Assembly (NCBI RefSeq): GCF_000144915.1
Contig: NC_014374.1
Span: forward strand, 1,178,001-1,242,000
Length of the DNA: 64,000 nucleotides
DNA from: Acidilobus saccharovorans 345-15
GTDB taxonomy: Archaea; Thermoproteota; Thermoprotei_A; Sulfolobales; Acidilobaceae
Direction of reading: 5' to 3'
Below the pieces are notes generated by a model. The model made no database searches and had not been told where the DNA came from. It saw only the letters and a program-made list of their open reading frames with translations. Numbering within the stretch: position 1 is the stretch's first letter; each line of letters opens with the position of its first letter. Shown here piece after piece: positions 27,358-35,972 of this stretch. A program made the translations under genes and the position numbers.

Positions 27358-28134
27358 TTGGTAACTAACATAGAGATTTCAGGCTTCACTGAAGAGGTGC
27401 TAGAGGCCCTGGTAAAGGCTGGAATCTATGGAAGCAAGACAGAAGCCATAAGGGACGCCATAAGAAGGCTCCTAGAAAGCTACGACCTTAAAGAAATATC
27501 TCTTAGGGCATACAAGAACGGGAGCATCAGCTTTCAGCTGGCAGTAGAGATAAGCGGCCTTAGTGTGGATGAACTCACGTGGTACTTTCTCTCAAGGGAC
27601 ACCGCCCCGCTACTTGGGTCTGACGACGCTTCTGAGATTGTATCGGGGGAGGAGCAGCTGAAGTCTAGGGGCTCGATAACCTTCGACCTCTCGTCCCTTT
27701 ATGCGATGCTTGAGCTGAACGCGGTTGACCTCGTGTCGCAGCTGGGCAAGAAACTCTCCATATCGTCTAAGACTATGGAAAGGGCTAAGGCTTTGGTCCT
27801 GAGGCTCTCCAAGGCTAAGGGCGTTGCATACACGTTAAGTAGCTTCGACGTAGTCAGCATAAACAAGTCGCTCATGGAATTCTCCAGGAGGAACGGCATA
27901 TCGCTTCAGGAGGCCCACTCAATTTACATAGCTAAGAAGTTAAATGGCATTTTAGTTAGCGACGATGCTAAGACTAGGCAGGTTTCAAGATCCTATGGGG
28001 TTCCTGCAGTCCCTACGCTCTCTCTTCTGTCCTACGCCAGATCCCAGGGACTTGTAAACAATAATTACTTCAAAGAACTTGTGATGAAGATGGCCACAAT
28101 ACCCTTTATGGTCCCCAAGGACTTCATAGGCTAG
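27358..28134 (+). CDS. RHH-UPF0175-PIN single-chain fusion (antitoxin-toxin-like)
   Basis: 258 residues with three parts. Residues 1-45 form a ribbon-helix-helix DNA-binding domain (strand NIEISGF, then KTEAIRDAIRRLLESY). Residues 46-85 resemble UPF0175 (ISFQLAVEISGLSVDELTWYF). Residues about 105-230 look like a PIN nuclease, with candidate acidic residues D110 (ITFDLSSLY), E185 (SLQEAHSIYIAKKL) and D202/D203 (ILVSDDAK). VapB and VapC are normally separate proteins; here regulator and nuclease share a chain. TTG start. It may be an autoregulated RNase or a PIN-containing transcription regulator; the assignment rests on motif reading. Confidence 0.68.
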   Translation: MVTNIEISGFTEEVLEALVKAGIYGSKTEAIRDAIRRLLESYDLKEISLRAYKNGSISFQLAVEISGLSVDELTWYFLSRDTAPLLGSDDASEIVSGEEQLKSRGSITFDLSSLYAMLELNAVDLVSQLGKKLSISSKTMERAKALVLRLSKAKGVAYTLSSFDVVSINKSLMEFSRRNGISLQEAHSIYIAKKLNGILVSDDAKTRQVSRSYGVPAVPTLSLLSYARSQGLVNNNYFKELVMKMATIPFMVPKDFIG

Positions 28135-28208
28135 TAGATAGCCATGAGACCTACCCCTTTAAGGCTTATTACTGCGATGTTACAGTAAAGAACTAAGGTA
28201 CTTGAGTA

Positions 28209-28787
28209 TTGAGCGCCAAAACCTCCCCAAAGGGCCTAGGTCTCGCACTAGTAATAGCCATAGATAGCAGCGCCAGCATGATGCTCAAAGACGTGAAGCC
28301 TAATCGGCTGGAGGCCGCAAAGAGGAGCGCTATTGTAATAATTAGGAGCGTTGTGGGGAGCGGCATTCCAACGTTGGTTGGCGTGATCTCTTTCTATGGC
28401 AACTCCTTCCCAGTGATGGATCTTACGGACAGCGTAGAAGAGCTCGAGGAGGCGGTCAACTCAATAAAGGTCTCAGGCAAAGCTACAAATCTAAGCATGG
28501 CTGTGAAGGACGCGTTTTACATGTTCAAGGACTCGCCGCCTGGCTACTCAAGGAGGCTCATAGTAATAAGTGACGGCGACTTCAACGAGGGACCTGGACC
28601 CGACGAGGTCCAGTTCCTTGCCAAGTCCAGCGGCATGAGGGTCGACTTTCTAGTGATAGGTAATTCCCAGCACGTTAAGTCCGACCAAATGACTAAGCTT
28701 GCTAACATAACAGGGGGCAAAGTTGTCTACGCCAGGTCCCTCGAGGAGGCAATAAAGAACGCCTACAAGATAGCTATAGGCGAGTGA
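28209..28787 (+). CDS. VWA-domain protein
   Basis: A 192-residue protein that is essentially one von Willebrand factor A domain. The metal-ion-dependent adhesion site is complete: DSSAS (residues 19-23, DxSxS), T in SGKATNLSMA, and D in VISDGD. No signal peptide or membrane helix, so it is intracellular. VWA proteins often pair with MoxR-type AAA ATPases; none is adjacent. TTG start. It follows the PIN fusion by 74 bp with TTTAAGG in between, so it may have its own promoter. Confidence 0.85.
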   Translation: MSAKTSPKGLGLALVIAIDSSASMMLKDVKPNRLEAAKRSAIVIIRSVVGSGIPTLVGVISFYGNSFPVMDLTDSVEELEEAVNSIKVSGKATNLSMAVKDAFYMFKDSPPGYSRRLIVISDGDFNEGPGPDEVQFLAKSSGMRVDFLVIGNSQHVKSDQMTKLANITGGKVVYARSLEEAIKNAYKIAIGE

Positions 28788-28841
28788 GCGACTCCTTAGC
28801 CTTTTAAATCGTCCAGACCCCTTCAAGCCTGGTGCGAAGGC

Positions 28842-29048
28842 ATGGGAGACAGGAGGAACAAGGTAGTCTTCATATTCATGGGAAAGGGCAAGGGCTACCT
28901 CAAGGTCAGGCTCTTTAGGAAGAGAAAGGAGGAGGACCCTGACAGGGTTGTCGTGCTTGGCAAGGTCGAAAAGCCCCTCCCAGGGTACCAGGTAATAAGG
29001 CTTGAGGAACTGGAGGCGGCTGTCAGGGAGAAGCTCGAGAAGGCTTAG
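28842..29048 (+). CDS. Small basic protein (DUF5622-like) ahead of ribosomal operon
   Basis: A 68-residue basic beta-rich protein (VVFIFMGKGKGYLKVRLFRKRK) with a C-terminal helix. It seems to match DUF5622, a crenarchaeal family (from memory, unverified). It lies 60 bp before rpl6 and has TATA-like TTTTAAAT at 28802-28808. Small size, basic charge and position suggest a ribosome-associated protein, but this is inference. Confidence 0.68.
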   Translation: MGDRRNKVVFIFMGKGKGYLKVRLFRKRKEEDPDRVVVLGKVEKPLPGYQVIRLEELEAAVREKLEKA

Positions 29049-29108
29049 AATGCTTAAAAAGCAGATCTCAGCCAAGGGAGCGAGGAGCTGATAGGTAGGT
29101 GCTGAAAG

Positions 29109-29657
29109 TTGCCAAAAGCGCTCTACGTCAAGAGGGAGGTCGAGGTCCCGCAGGGCGTGACGGTGAGGATAGAGGGCCTTAAGGTCACTGTGAAGGGTCC
29201 CAAGGGCGAGGTTCAGAAGGACTTCTCCCATGCCAGAGGGGTAGAACTGAGGCTTGAAAACAACAAGGTTATAGTGGAGGCCAGGCTCGCAGATACTAGA
29301 ACTAAGGCGCTAGTAGGTACTGTGGCCGCGCACATAAAGAACATGATAACCGGAGTTTCCAAGGGCTTCAGGTATAAACTTAAGATAATATCAACTCACT
29401 TCCCTATAACTGTCAAAGTTGAGAAGAGCAGGGTAGTTATAAGCAACTTCCTTGGAGAGAAGGCCCCGCGCTACGCCACAATAATGCCCGGTGTCACAGT
29501 GAAGGTGCAGGGGCAGGACATAATAGTTGAAGGAAGCGATGTGGAGGCGGTGGGCCAGACTGCGGCTAATATCGAGAGAGCAACGCATATAACTGACTTT
29601 GACCGCAGGAAGTTCATGGACGGCATATTCATATACTCAAGGGAGGTGGCCAGCTGA
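29109..29657 (+). CDS. rpl6: 50S ribosomal protein L6
   Basis: uL6, 182 residues with the duplicated L6 fold: VRIEGLKVTVKGPKGEVQ in the first domain and VEGSDVEAVGQTAANIERAT in the second. TTG start; overlaps rpl32e by 1 bp. First ribosomal gene of this partial spc operon; rps8, rps14 and rpl5, its usual upstream genes, are absent. Confidence 0.97.
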   Translation: MPKALYVKREVEVPQGVTVRIEGLKVTVKGPKGEVQKDFSHARGVELRLENNKVIVEARLADTRTKALVGTVAAHIKNMITGVSKGFRYKLKIISTHFPITVKVEKSRVVISNFLGEKAPRYATIMPGVTVKVQGQDIIVEGSDVEAVGQTAANIERATHITDFDRRKFMDGIFIYSREVAS

Positions 29658-30064
29658 TGGCCTCGGAGCAGCCAAAGGTCCCAGAGCAGCTCAAGGAGAG
29701 GAGAAGGGCGCAGGCCCTCATAAGGAGGAAGCTGAGGCTTCACTTTATAAGGTACCTCTCGTGGCGCCTGAAGAGAATAGATGAGTCATGGCGTAAACCG
29801 AAGGGGATAGACAACAAGCTGAGGCTTCAGATGAAGGGTTTTGGAAGGCTTGTTAAGGTGGGCTACGGCTCTAGCTCCGAGATCAGGGGAAGGCACCCCT
29901 CAGGACTTATACCGGCCGTGGTGTCCTCTATAAAGGACATTGAAGGCCTCAGCCCAAGCACTCACATAGTTTATATTTCTGCTAAGGTCGGGCTGAGGAA
30001 GAGGCTCCAGCTGCTTGAGGAGCTCAGGAGGAGGGGCTTCAGGGTAGCTAATGGTGGTGAGTGA
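29657..30064 (+). CDS. rpl32e: 50S ribosomal protein L32e
   Basis: eL32, 135 residues, with RYLSWRLKRIDESWRKPKGIDNK and a C-terminal RKRLQLLEELRRRGFRV. ATG start; shares 4 bp with rpl19e, indicating translational coupling. Confidence 0.96.
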   Translation: MASEQPKVPEQLKERRRAQALIRRKLRLHFIRYLSWRLKRIDESWRKPKGIDNKLRLQMKGFGRLVKVGYGSSSEIRGRHPSGLIPAVVSSIKDIEGLSPSTHIVYISAKVGLRKRLQLLEELRRRGFRVANGGE

Positions 30065-30531
30065 CCGTGGACTACAGGCTTCAGAGGAGGCTGGCGGCTG
30101 AGATACTGGGCGTCGGCGAGAGCCGCATATGGATAAGTCCAAACCCCGAGGACAGGGAGGATATAGAAGGAGCTGTCACAAAGGATGACGTCAGGTCGCT
30201 GATAAGCAGGGGACTTATAAAGGTACTCCCCGCCAAAGGAAACGCCCATAGATGGCTTGAGAGGAAGGGGAAGAGGTCCGAGGGCCACAGAAGGGGCCCT
30301 GGAAAGAGGAAGGGAACTGCGTTCTCGCGCAGGGATCCAGAGACCATGTGGGTCAACAAGGTCCGCAAGATGAGGGCTTACATAAGGTGGCTGAGGGACC
30401 ATGGTATGCTGAGCAGGAAGGACTACAGGACTCTCTACACGCTTATTAAGGGCAACAGGTTTGCAAGCCTCTCAGACCTAAGGAGGTACGCCGAGTCCGC
30501 TGGTATGATTAAGGGAGGTGGGGCTAAGTGA
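30061..30531 (+). CDS. rpl19e: 50S ribosomal protein L19e
   Basis: eL19, 156 residues, with the family start [20 protein letters not shown], the basic linker GRRKG-like [11 protein letters not shown], and the long helical tail. GTG start; 4-bp overlaps on both sides. Confidence 0.97.
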   Translation: MTVDYRLQRRLAAEILGVGESRIWISPNPEDREDIEGAVTKDDVRSLISRGLIKVLPAKGNAHRWLERKGKRSEGHRRGPGKRKGTAFSRRDPETMWVNKVRKMRAYIRWLRDHGMLSRKDYRTLYTLIKGNRFASLSDLRRYAESAGMIKGGGAK

Positions 30532-31166
30532 AGGGAGGCCCTAATTACAGGGTCCCGCTTAGGAGAAGGAGGGAGGGCAAGACCGACTACTACAAGAGGT
30601 TTGCGCTTCTCAGTTCAAGGAAGCCAAGGATGGTGGTCAGGATATCAAATAAGTACATATGGGTGCAGTTCATTCAGTTTGACCTTAAAGGGGACCGTGT
30701 CATAGCGGCGGCGCATTCAAGGGAGCTAACCAAGCTTTATGGCTGGAAGGGCAGTGGCAAGAGCGAGTGCGCCGCTTACTTGACAGGTTTCCTCGCCGCA
30801 GCAAGGGCCCTGGAGAAGGGCGTTAAGGAGGCCGTGCTGGACATAGGCCTTCACAGGCCAACGCTAGGAGGCAGGGTATTCGCCGCCCTTAAGGGCGCTC
30901 TGGACGCTGGCGTGCATGTGCCGCACAGCGACGAAGTTCTACCCTCAGAGGAGAGAATAAGGTGTGAGCACGTGGCATCATATGCTGCTGAGCTGAGCAA
31001 GAACGACCCAGAGAAGTACAAGAGGCTCTTCTCGGCACAGCTGACCAGGCTGCCACCTGAGGAGATACCGAAGAACTTCGATGAAGTCCTAGAAAATATA
31101 AAGAAGGCCTACAAGACTGTCCTGGAGGCTGCCGGAGGAGCTGAGCAGGCGGTGATGGAGAAGTGA
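30528..31166 (+). CDS. rpl18: 50S ribosomal protein L18
   Basis: uL18 (eukaryal L5-like), binds 5S rRNA. 212 residues: [18 protein letters not shown] at the N-terminus, [12 protein letters not shown], and [20 protein letters not shown]. Archaeal length. 4-bp overlaps with rpl19e and rps5. Confidence 0.97.
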   Translation: MKGGPNYRVPLRRRREGKTDYYKRFALLSSRKPRMVVRISNKYIWVQFIQFDLKGDRVIAAAHSRELTKLYGWKGSGKSECAAYLTGFLAAARALEKGVKEAVLDIGLHRPTLGGRVFAALKGALDAGVHVPHSDEVLPSEERIRCEHVASYAAELSKNDPEKYKRLFSAQLTRLPPEEIPKNFDEVLENIKKAYKTVLEAAGGAEQAVMEK

Positions 31167-31816
31167 GCAAGCAGACGAGTGCGCCAGGCCCGAGCGCTCC
31201 TCAGGCTGAGGAGTGGGTGCCGAAGACTAAGGTGGGCCAGCTGGTCAAGGAGGGCAAAATAGCGTCCATAGACGAGATATTCAGGAGAAACCTGCCCATA
31301 TTGGAGCCGGAGATAGTTGATGTCCTACTGCCAAACCTGCAGACAGAGGTGCTAGACATATCCCACGTCCAGAAGATGACCGACGCTGGAAGGGTCACGA
31401 GGTTCAGGGTGGTAGTTGTAGTAGGCAACAGGGATGGCTACGTTGGTATAGGAAAGGGGAAGGCCAGACAGCTCAGGGAGGCCCTAGACAAGGCTGTCAG
31501 GAATGCCAAGCTTAACATAACGCCGGTTAGGAGAGGCTGTGGCAGCTGGGAGTGCACGTGCGGAGAGCCCCATAGTGTGCCCTTCACTGTAGAGGGCAAG
31601 AGCGGGAGCGTGAAGGTCATACTCAAGCCAGCGCCCAAGGGCACGGGCCTTGTGGCCGGCAACATAGCTAAGGTAGTGCTCTCAATGGCAGGCATCAGGG
31701 ACGTGTGGTCTCAGACGTTCGGCGAGACCAGGACAACGTATAACTTCGCAAGGGCTGTATACATGGCGCTCCGTAACACCTACAAGGTGGTCACCTACCA
31801 GGACTGGACGAGGTGA
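31163..31816 (+). CDS. rps5: 30S ribosomal protein S5
   Basis: uS5, 217 residues with an archaeal N-terminal extension, the double-stranded RNA-binding fold ([20 protein letters not shown]) and the C-terminal half ([20 protein letters not shown]). GTG start overlapping rpl18 by 4 bp. Confidence 0.97.
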   Translation: MSKQTSAPGPSAPQAEEWVPKTKVGQLVKEGKIASIDEIFRRNLPILEPEIVDVLLPNLQTEVLDISHVQKMTDAGRVTRFRVVVVVGNRDGYVGIGKGKARQLREALDKAVRNAKLNITPVRRGCGSWECTCGEPHSVPFTVEGKSGSVKVILKPAPKGTGLVAGNIAKVVLSMAGIRDVWSQTFGETRTTYNFARAVYMALRNTYKVVTYQDWTR

Positions 31817-31822
31817 GCGGAG

Positions 31823-32296
31823 GTGGCCTACCTTATTATAAGGATAAGGGGCGAGCCTGACCAGAGGCCTGAGGTCAGGGCAACGCTTAATGAGCTGAGG
31901 CTGAGGAGGATATTTACGGCTGTAGTTTACCCTGACGACATGCAGGGCATAAAGGAGATGCTGAGGAGGGCCCAGCCAGCTATTACTTGGGGTGAGGTCT
32001 CGCCAGACGTTCTGGCCAGCCTGATAGCAAAGAGGGGCAGGCTGGTGGGGGATAAGCCGATAACTGATGAGTGGGTCAAGGAGCGGCTCAAGCTCAGCGG
32101 CATAAGGGAGCTTGCAGAGAAGGTTACAAACAATGAAATTAAGTACTATAAACTGGATGAGGTGGGAGTTAAGCCCTTCTTCAGGCTTCACCCGCCCAGC
32201 GGCGGCTTTAAGAGGTCAGTTAAGAAGCTGTACCCTGCTGGAGAGCTGGGCTACCGCGGCAAGGAGATAAATGACTTAGTTCTCAGGATGTTCTGA
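31823..32296 (+). CDS. rpl30: 50S ribosomal protein L30
   Basis: uL30, archaeal long form of 157 residues (bacterial form is about 60): IRIRGEPDQRPEVRATLNEL followed by RIFTAVVYPDD and the archaeal extension FFRLHPPSGGFKRSVK. GTG start 6 bp after rps5. TTTTTAAT follows the stop at 32303-32312 and may act as terminator and as TATA box for rpl15. Confidence 0.96.
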   Translation: MAYLIIRIRGEPDQRPEVRATLNELRLRRIFTAVVYPDDMQGIKEMLRRAQPAITWGEVSPDVLASLIAKRGRLVGDKPITDEWVKERLKLSGIRELAEKVTNNEIKYYKLDEVGVKPFFRLHPPSGGFKRSVKKLYPAGELGYRGKEINDLVLRMF

Positions 32297-32348
32297 GCTC
32301 CTAGCTTTTTAATCCCCTTTCCTTAGTGTGGTAGAGGGCTGAGCAAAC

Positions 32349-32849
32349 ATGACCTGGACGATACCAAGGGCCCGTAAGAAGGTGAGGAAGCTAAGGGGAA
32401 GGACCCGCTCAATGGGCTGGGGCCGCATAGGGCAGCACAGGAAGACCGGCAAGAAGGGGGGCAGAGGAGCCGCTGGCATGGGCAAACATAAGAAGAGCTG
32501 GATGCTCAAGTATGCTCCGGACTGGTTTGGCACAAGGGGCTTCAGGAACCCTACAAGCAGAGGCGAGCTCAACACTATAGACTTGGAGGGCCTCGAGAGG
32601 TTGGTGGCCGGCCTAACTGCTAAGGGCCAGGCCAAGACAGAGGATGGGCTTGTAGTTGTCGACCTTAAGGCAATGGGCTACGAGAAGCTGCTCGGAAGGG
32701 GAAAGCTGACAAGCAAGGTCAAGGTAATAGTGCCTATGGCAAGTGAGAAGGCCGTCCAGAAGGTTAAGGAGGCGGGTGGCCTAGTAGTTACAGAGGAGGC
32801 GGGCGAGAGCTCAGAAGGGCAGGGCGGCGAGGAGAATGAGGGCCAGTGA
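32349..32849 (+). CDS. rpl15: 50S ribosomal protein L15
   Basis: uL15, 166 residues with the Gly/Arg-rich N-terminus (KKVRKLRGRTRSMGWGRIG; HRKTGKKGGRGAAGMGKHKK) and a C-terminal fold (VIVPMASEKAVQKVKEAGG). Likely second promoter at 32303-32312. It overlaps a RecA-like ATPase gene by 4 bp where secY would normally follow. Confidence 0.96.
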   Translation: MTWTIPRARKKVRKLRGRTRSMGWGRIGQHRKTGKKGGRGAAGMGKHKKSWMLKYAPDWFGTRGFRNPTSRGELNTIDLEGLERLVAGLTAKGQAKTEDGLVVVDLKAMGYEKLLGRGKLTSKVKVIVPMASEKAVQKVKEAGGLVVTEEAGESSEGQGGEENEGQ

Positions 32850-33445
32850 GCGGCCCCTGCAAGCCCCTCTCGCCTCTTCCCAGGGAGCTTTCTGAGCTTA
32901 TTGATATTGGCAGGTTTGTAGTGGTTTACGGCCCCTTTGGCACTGGAAAAACCAGGTTAGCCTTCGAGGTAGCCAGGCACTTGATGTCAGATGGTCATAA
33001 CGTGAGGCTTCTGGCCACGGAGCCAGGCACCCTGTCCTACGCAAGGAACGTAGTGACGTGCGTGCCCTACATGACAATATTAACGGCTGACCAGCTGGTA
33101 AACGAGGTTGTCAAGGCCGCATCCGAGGGCGTGAAGATAATAGTAGACTCCATAAACTGGCCCTTCAGATCGCTGCAGGGGGACTACCCTCTCAGGCTGC
33201 TCTCTTTCGTCTCGGCAGTACTAAGGCAGGTAGGGGGCTTCGCAGTAGGCCAGATAGCCGATGTGGAGGGCGGCGAGTTCGAGATGTCCCTCGGGAGGTG
33301 GGTCCTGCCGTGGGCTGACGCCATAGCTTACACAGAGAGGATAACATGTAAGAGGGGACCCTGCGTGGCTCTAACCTTTATCAAGCCGTTCATTAACACG
33401 CTCATATTTGAGCTGAAGAAGGAGGGTGTTGAATGGGTGGCCTGA
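32846..33445 (+). CDS. RecA/KaiC-like P-loop ATPase
   Basis: A 199-residue RecA-fold ATPase with Walker A YGPFGTGKTR (around 29-38) and a Walker B-like VKIIVDSINW (near 97-106). It is a minimal core without an N-terminal or DNA-binding domain, resembling RadB or KaiC-like single-domain archaeal proteins. The cysteines in VVTC and ITCKRGPC are scattered. It overlaps rpl15 by 4 bp and carS by 13 bp, so it is translated with them. Cellular role unknown; recombination or signalling are both possible. Confidence 0.75.
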   Translation: MSGPCKPLSPLPRELSELIDIGRFVVVYGPFGTGKTRLAFEVARHLMSDGHNVRLLATEPGTLSYARNVVTCVPYMTILTADQLVNEVVKAASEGVKIIVDSINWPFRSLQGDYPLRLLSFVSAVLRQVGGFAVGQIADVEGGEFEMSLGRWVLPWADAIAYTERITCKRGPCVALTFIKPFINTLIFELKKEGVEWVA

Positions 33446-33936
33446 CATTTTCGCTGCTGCTGTTATTAGAGTATATAGCGCCAGCAATGGTTGCCAACGG
33501 AGCCCCAGTTGTGCTTCATGGGCCGCCACCCATAGACTTTGGAAAGAGGCTACCTGACGGCAGAAGGATTTTTGGCGATGGAAAGACTTGGGGAGGCCTC
33601 CTGGCTGGCATAACTTCCGGCACCTTCGTAGGGGTCATAGAGTGGCCGCTCCTGGGCCCTCAACACATAGCCTATGCCGCGCTGGCCTCAGCAGGCGCCA
33701 TGTGCGGCGACCTCTTTGGCTCATTTATTAAGAGGAGAGCAGGACTTGAAAGGGGGGCCGAAGCCCCAGTCCTCGACCAGCTGGGCTTTTACATCTTCGC
33801 GCTGCTGTTCCTCTACATAGGCGGCGTCACGTTTTCTGTGTATGCCGAGCTTATATGGGCCGTCATAATATACGTGCTCCACCGCGCGACAAACTGGGCC
33901 GCCTATAAGTTGAGGCTTAAGTCGGTTCCCTGGTAG
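33433..33936 (+). CDS. carS: CDP-archaeol synthase
   Basis: CDP-2,3-di-O-geranylgeranyl-sn-glycerol synthase, which activates the unsaturated archaeal ether lipid core with CTP. 167 residues, integral membrane: helices at about 3-22, 50-70, 76-95 and 112-150. The family signature GKRLPDGRRIFGDGKTWGG (35-53) and the downstream GDLFGSFIKRRAGLERGAEA are complete. ATG start inside the ATPase gene. Confidence 0.92.
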   Translation: MGGLTFSLLLLLEYIAPAMVANGAPVVLHGPPPIDFGKRLPDGRRIFGDGKTWGGLLAGITSGTFVGVIEWPLLGPQHIAYAALASAGAMCGDLFGSFIKRRAGLERGAEAPVLDQLGFYIFALLFLYIGGVTFSVYAELIWAVIIYVLHRATNWAAYKLRLKSVPW

Positions 33937-34021
33937 CAGCATTAACTCATGCAGTTGGCGAAATGCCAGGCAACGTTACTTTTGGAATTTTAGATATCAT
34001 GGATCTCATGTTTCAAAAATA

Positions 34022-34030
34022 GAAATATAA
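34022..34030 (+). promoter_or_regulatory. TATA box of FBP aldolase/phosphatase gene
   Basis: GAAATATAA centred near 34027. An RNA start about 26 bp later falls at 34051-34053, exactly on an in-frame ATG, which supports a leaderless transcript from that ATG instead of GTG 34033. Confidence 0.5.
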
Positions 34031-34050
34031 GGGTGACCCGCACCGCATTC

Positions 34051-35214
34051 ATGGGGATTCTAGTGTCGTCTGGCGGAACAAAGACTACCCTGAGCGTGAT
34101 AAAGGCCGACATCGGAAGCATAGCTGGGCATCATAAAGCACATCCAGACACCCTTCTTGCCGCCTCAAGGGTCCTGGCCGAGGGCAAGAAGAAGGGTATA
34201 ATAGCGGACTTTTACGTGACCGCGATAGGCGACGATATTCAGCTCATAATGACGCACTTCAGGGGCGTTAATGATCCTCAGGTTCACGAGCTTGCGTGGA
34301 GCGCATTTAAGGAGGCAACGTCCGTGGCTAAGGACCTGGGCCTATATGCTGCCGGCCAGGACCTGCTAAGCGACACCTTCAGCGGTAACGTCAGGGGGCT
34401 GGGGCCGGGGGTCGCGGAGCTGGAGTTTAACGAGAGGCCTTCAGAGCCCGTAGCTATTTTTATGGCTGACAAGACGGAGCCAAGCGCCTTTAACCTGCCT
34501 CTCTACAAGATCTTTGCTGACCCGTTTAACACCGCAGGGCTTGTAATAGACCCTAAGATGCACAGCGGCTTTGTGTTCACGGTGCTAGACCTTTACGAGG
34601 GCAAGGCGGTTGACCTGTCGACGCCTGAGGAGCTCTACGACCTGTTGGCACTCATAGGCACCACGTCAAGGTACGTCATAAAGTACGTCCATAGGAAAGA
34701 TGGAGAGCCGGCGGCCGTGGTCAGCTCGGAGAGGCTTAACCTAATAGCGGGCAAATATATAGGCAAGGACGACCCAGTTATGATAGTTAGGCTTCAGTCA
34801 GGCTTCCCCGCGCTCGGGGAGGCGCTTGAGGCCTTCTCGTTCCCTCACCTGGTGGCCGGCTGGATGCGCGGCAGCCACTTCGGCCCACTTATGCCAGTTG
34901 GCCTTAAGGATGCTAAGATGACAAGGTTTGACGGGCCTCCAAGGGTACTTGGACTTGGCTTCAATATAAAAGCTGGCAGGCTTGTGGGCCCAACAGACCT
35001 CTTTGATGATGTGGCCTTTGACGAGGTCAGGAGGCAGGCAGCGGAGATCGCAGATTACATGAGAAGGCACGGCCCCTTCATGCCGCACAGGCTAGGTCCT
35101 GAAGAGATGGAATATACAACGCTGCCCGACGTACTAAAGCGCCTTGAGGGCAGGTTCAGGCCGTTTGACCTAGGATATAGGCCCATCGTAAAGCATGAGG
35201 ACCTGCTGGAGTGA
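34051..35214 (+). CDS. fbp: Bifunctional fructose-1,6-bisphosphate aldolase/phosphatase
   Basis: Type V enzyme that condenses triose phosphates and then dephosphorylates FBP, making gluconeogenesis one-way. Signature residues seen are the metal-binding KADIGSIAGHH near the N-terminus, the Tyr/Lys pair of the Schiff-base site in SRYVIKYVHRKDGE, and late GPFMPHRLGPEEMEYTTLP. Start ATG 34051 gives 387 residues; GTG 34033 would add six. It is followed 80 bp later by tpiA, a natural pairing because TIM makes its substrates. Confidence 0.96.
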   Translation: MGILVSSGGTKTTLSVIKADIGSIAGHHKAHPDTLLAASRVLAEGKKKGIIADFYVTAIGDDIQLIMTHFRGVNDPQVHELAWSAFKEATSVAKDLGLYAAGQDLLSDTFSGNVRGLGPGVAELEFNERPSEPVAIFMADKTEPSAFNLPLYKIFADPFNTAGLVIDPKMHSGFVFTVLDLYEGKAVDLSTPEELYDLLALIGTTSRYVIKYVHRKDGEPAAVVSSERLNLIAGKYIGKDDPVMIVRLQSGFPALGEALEAFSFPHLVAGWMRGSHFGPLMPVGLKDAKMTRFDGPPRVLGLGFNIKAGRLVGPTDLFDDVAFDEVRRQAAEIADYMRRHGPFMPHRLGPEEMEYTTLPDVLKRLEGRFRPFDLGYRPIVKHEDLLE

Positions 35215-35294
35215 CGGCCTGACACGCTAACATGACTTGGAAGATCTACATGCCCTTTTTAGGAAGGGAGCCCGCTCCTAACTTGTGACCGGGC

Positions 35295-35972
35295 ATGCCT
35301 AGGCTGGTCTTCGCCGTAAATTTTAAGGCATACGAGACCGCATTTAATGAGAAGTCGCTGGAGATAGCTAGGGAGGCGTCAAAGGCCTCCTCAAGATACG
35401 GCAACGTCCGGGTTATTCTCATAGTGCCTGCTGCGATTGCATCAAAGGTGCTCCAAATTTACGACGACGTCTACATTGAGCATGCAGATCCCGTGGACTA
35501 CGGGGCTTACACGGGCTACCTGCCAGCTAAGGCAGCTAGGCTGCTTGGAGTTAGGGGCATTCTAGTAAATCACAGTGAACACAAGATGATCTACAGGGAC
35601 GTAGCTAAGGTTGTCGAAACGGCGTCCAAGGACGGCATAGAAACTATGGCCTGCGCCGACACGCCTGGCGAGGCCGCTGGGCTGGCTTACTTGAGGCCAA
35701 CCTACATAGCAATTGAGCCGCCAGAGCTCATAGGCACTGGGGTCTCAGTTTCCAAGGCCAGGCCTGAAGTTATCACTGAGGGCGTTAAGGCCGTAAAGGC
35801 AGTGGCCGATATACCTGTGCTGGCCGGCGCTGGGATCACGTATAGGGAGGACGTCGTACGTGCAGTGCAACTCGGCGCCAGCGGCATACTGCTGGCAAGC
35901 GCTGTAATGAAGGCCGCGGATCCGGACAAAGCGCTCAGCGAGTTCGTAGATGCGCTCAGCTCTGTTGCATGA
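35295..35972 (+). CDS. tpiA: Triosephosphate isomerase
   Basis: Interconverts glyceraldehyde-3-P and dihydroxyacetone-P. 225 residues, the short tetrameric archaeal form. The active site is complete: VNFKAYE (Lys), LVNHSEHK (His) and AIEPPELIG (Glu), with phosphate-binding AGAGIT and ASGILLASAVM. Its last 17 bp overlap the convergent HTH gene. Confidence 0.97.
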   Translation: MPRLVFAVNFKAYETAFNEKSLEIAREASKASSRYGNVRVILIVPAAIASKVLQIYDDVYIEHADPVDYGAYTGYLPAKAARLLGVRGILVNHSEHKMIYRDVAKVVETASKDGIETMACADTPGEAAGLAYLRPTYIAIEPPELIGTGVSVSKARPEVITEGVKAVKAVADIPVLAGAGITYREDVVRAVQLGASGILLASAVMKAADPDKALSEFVDALSSVA

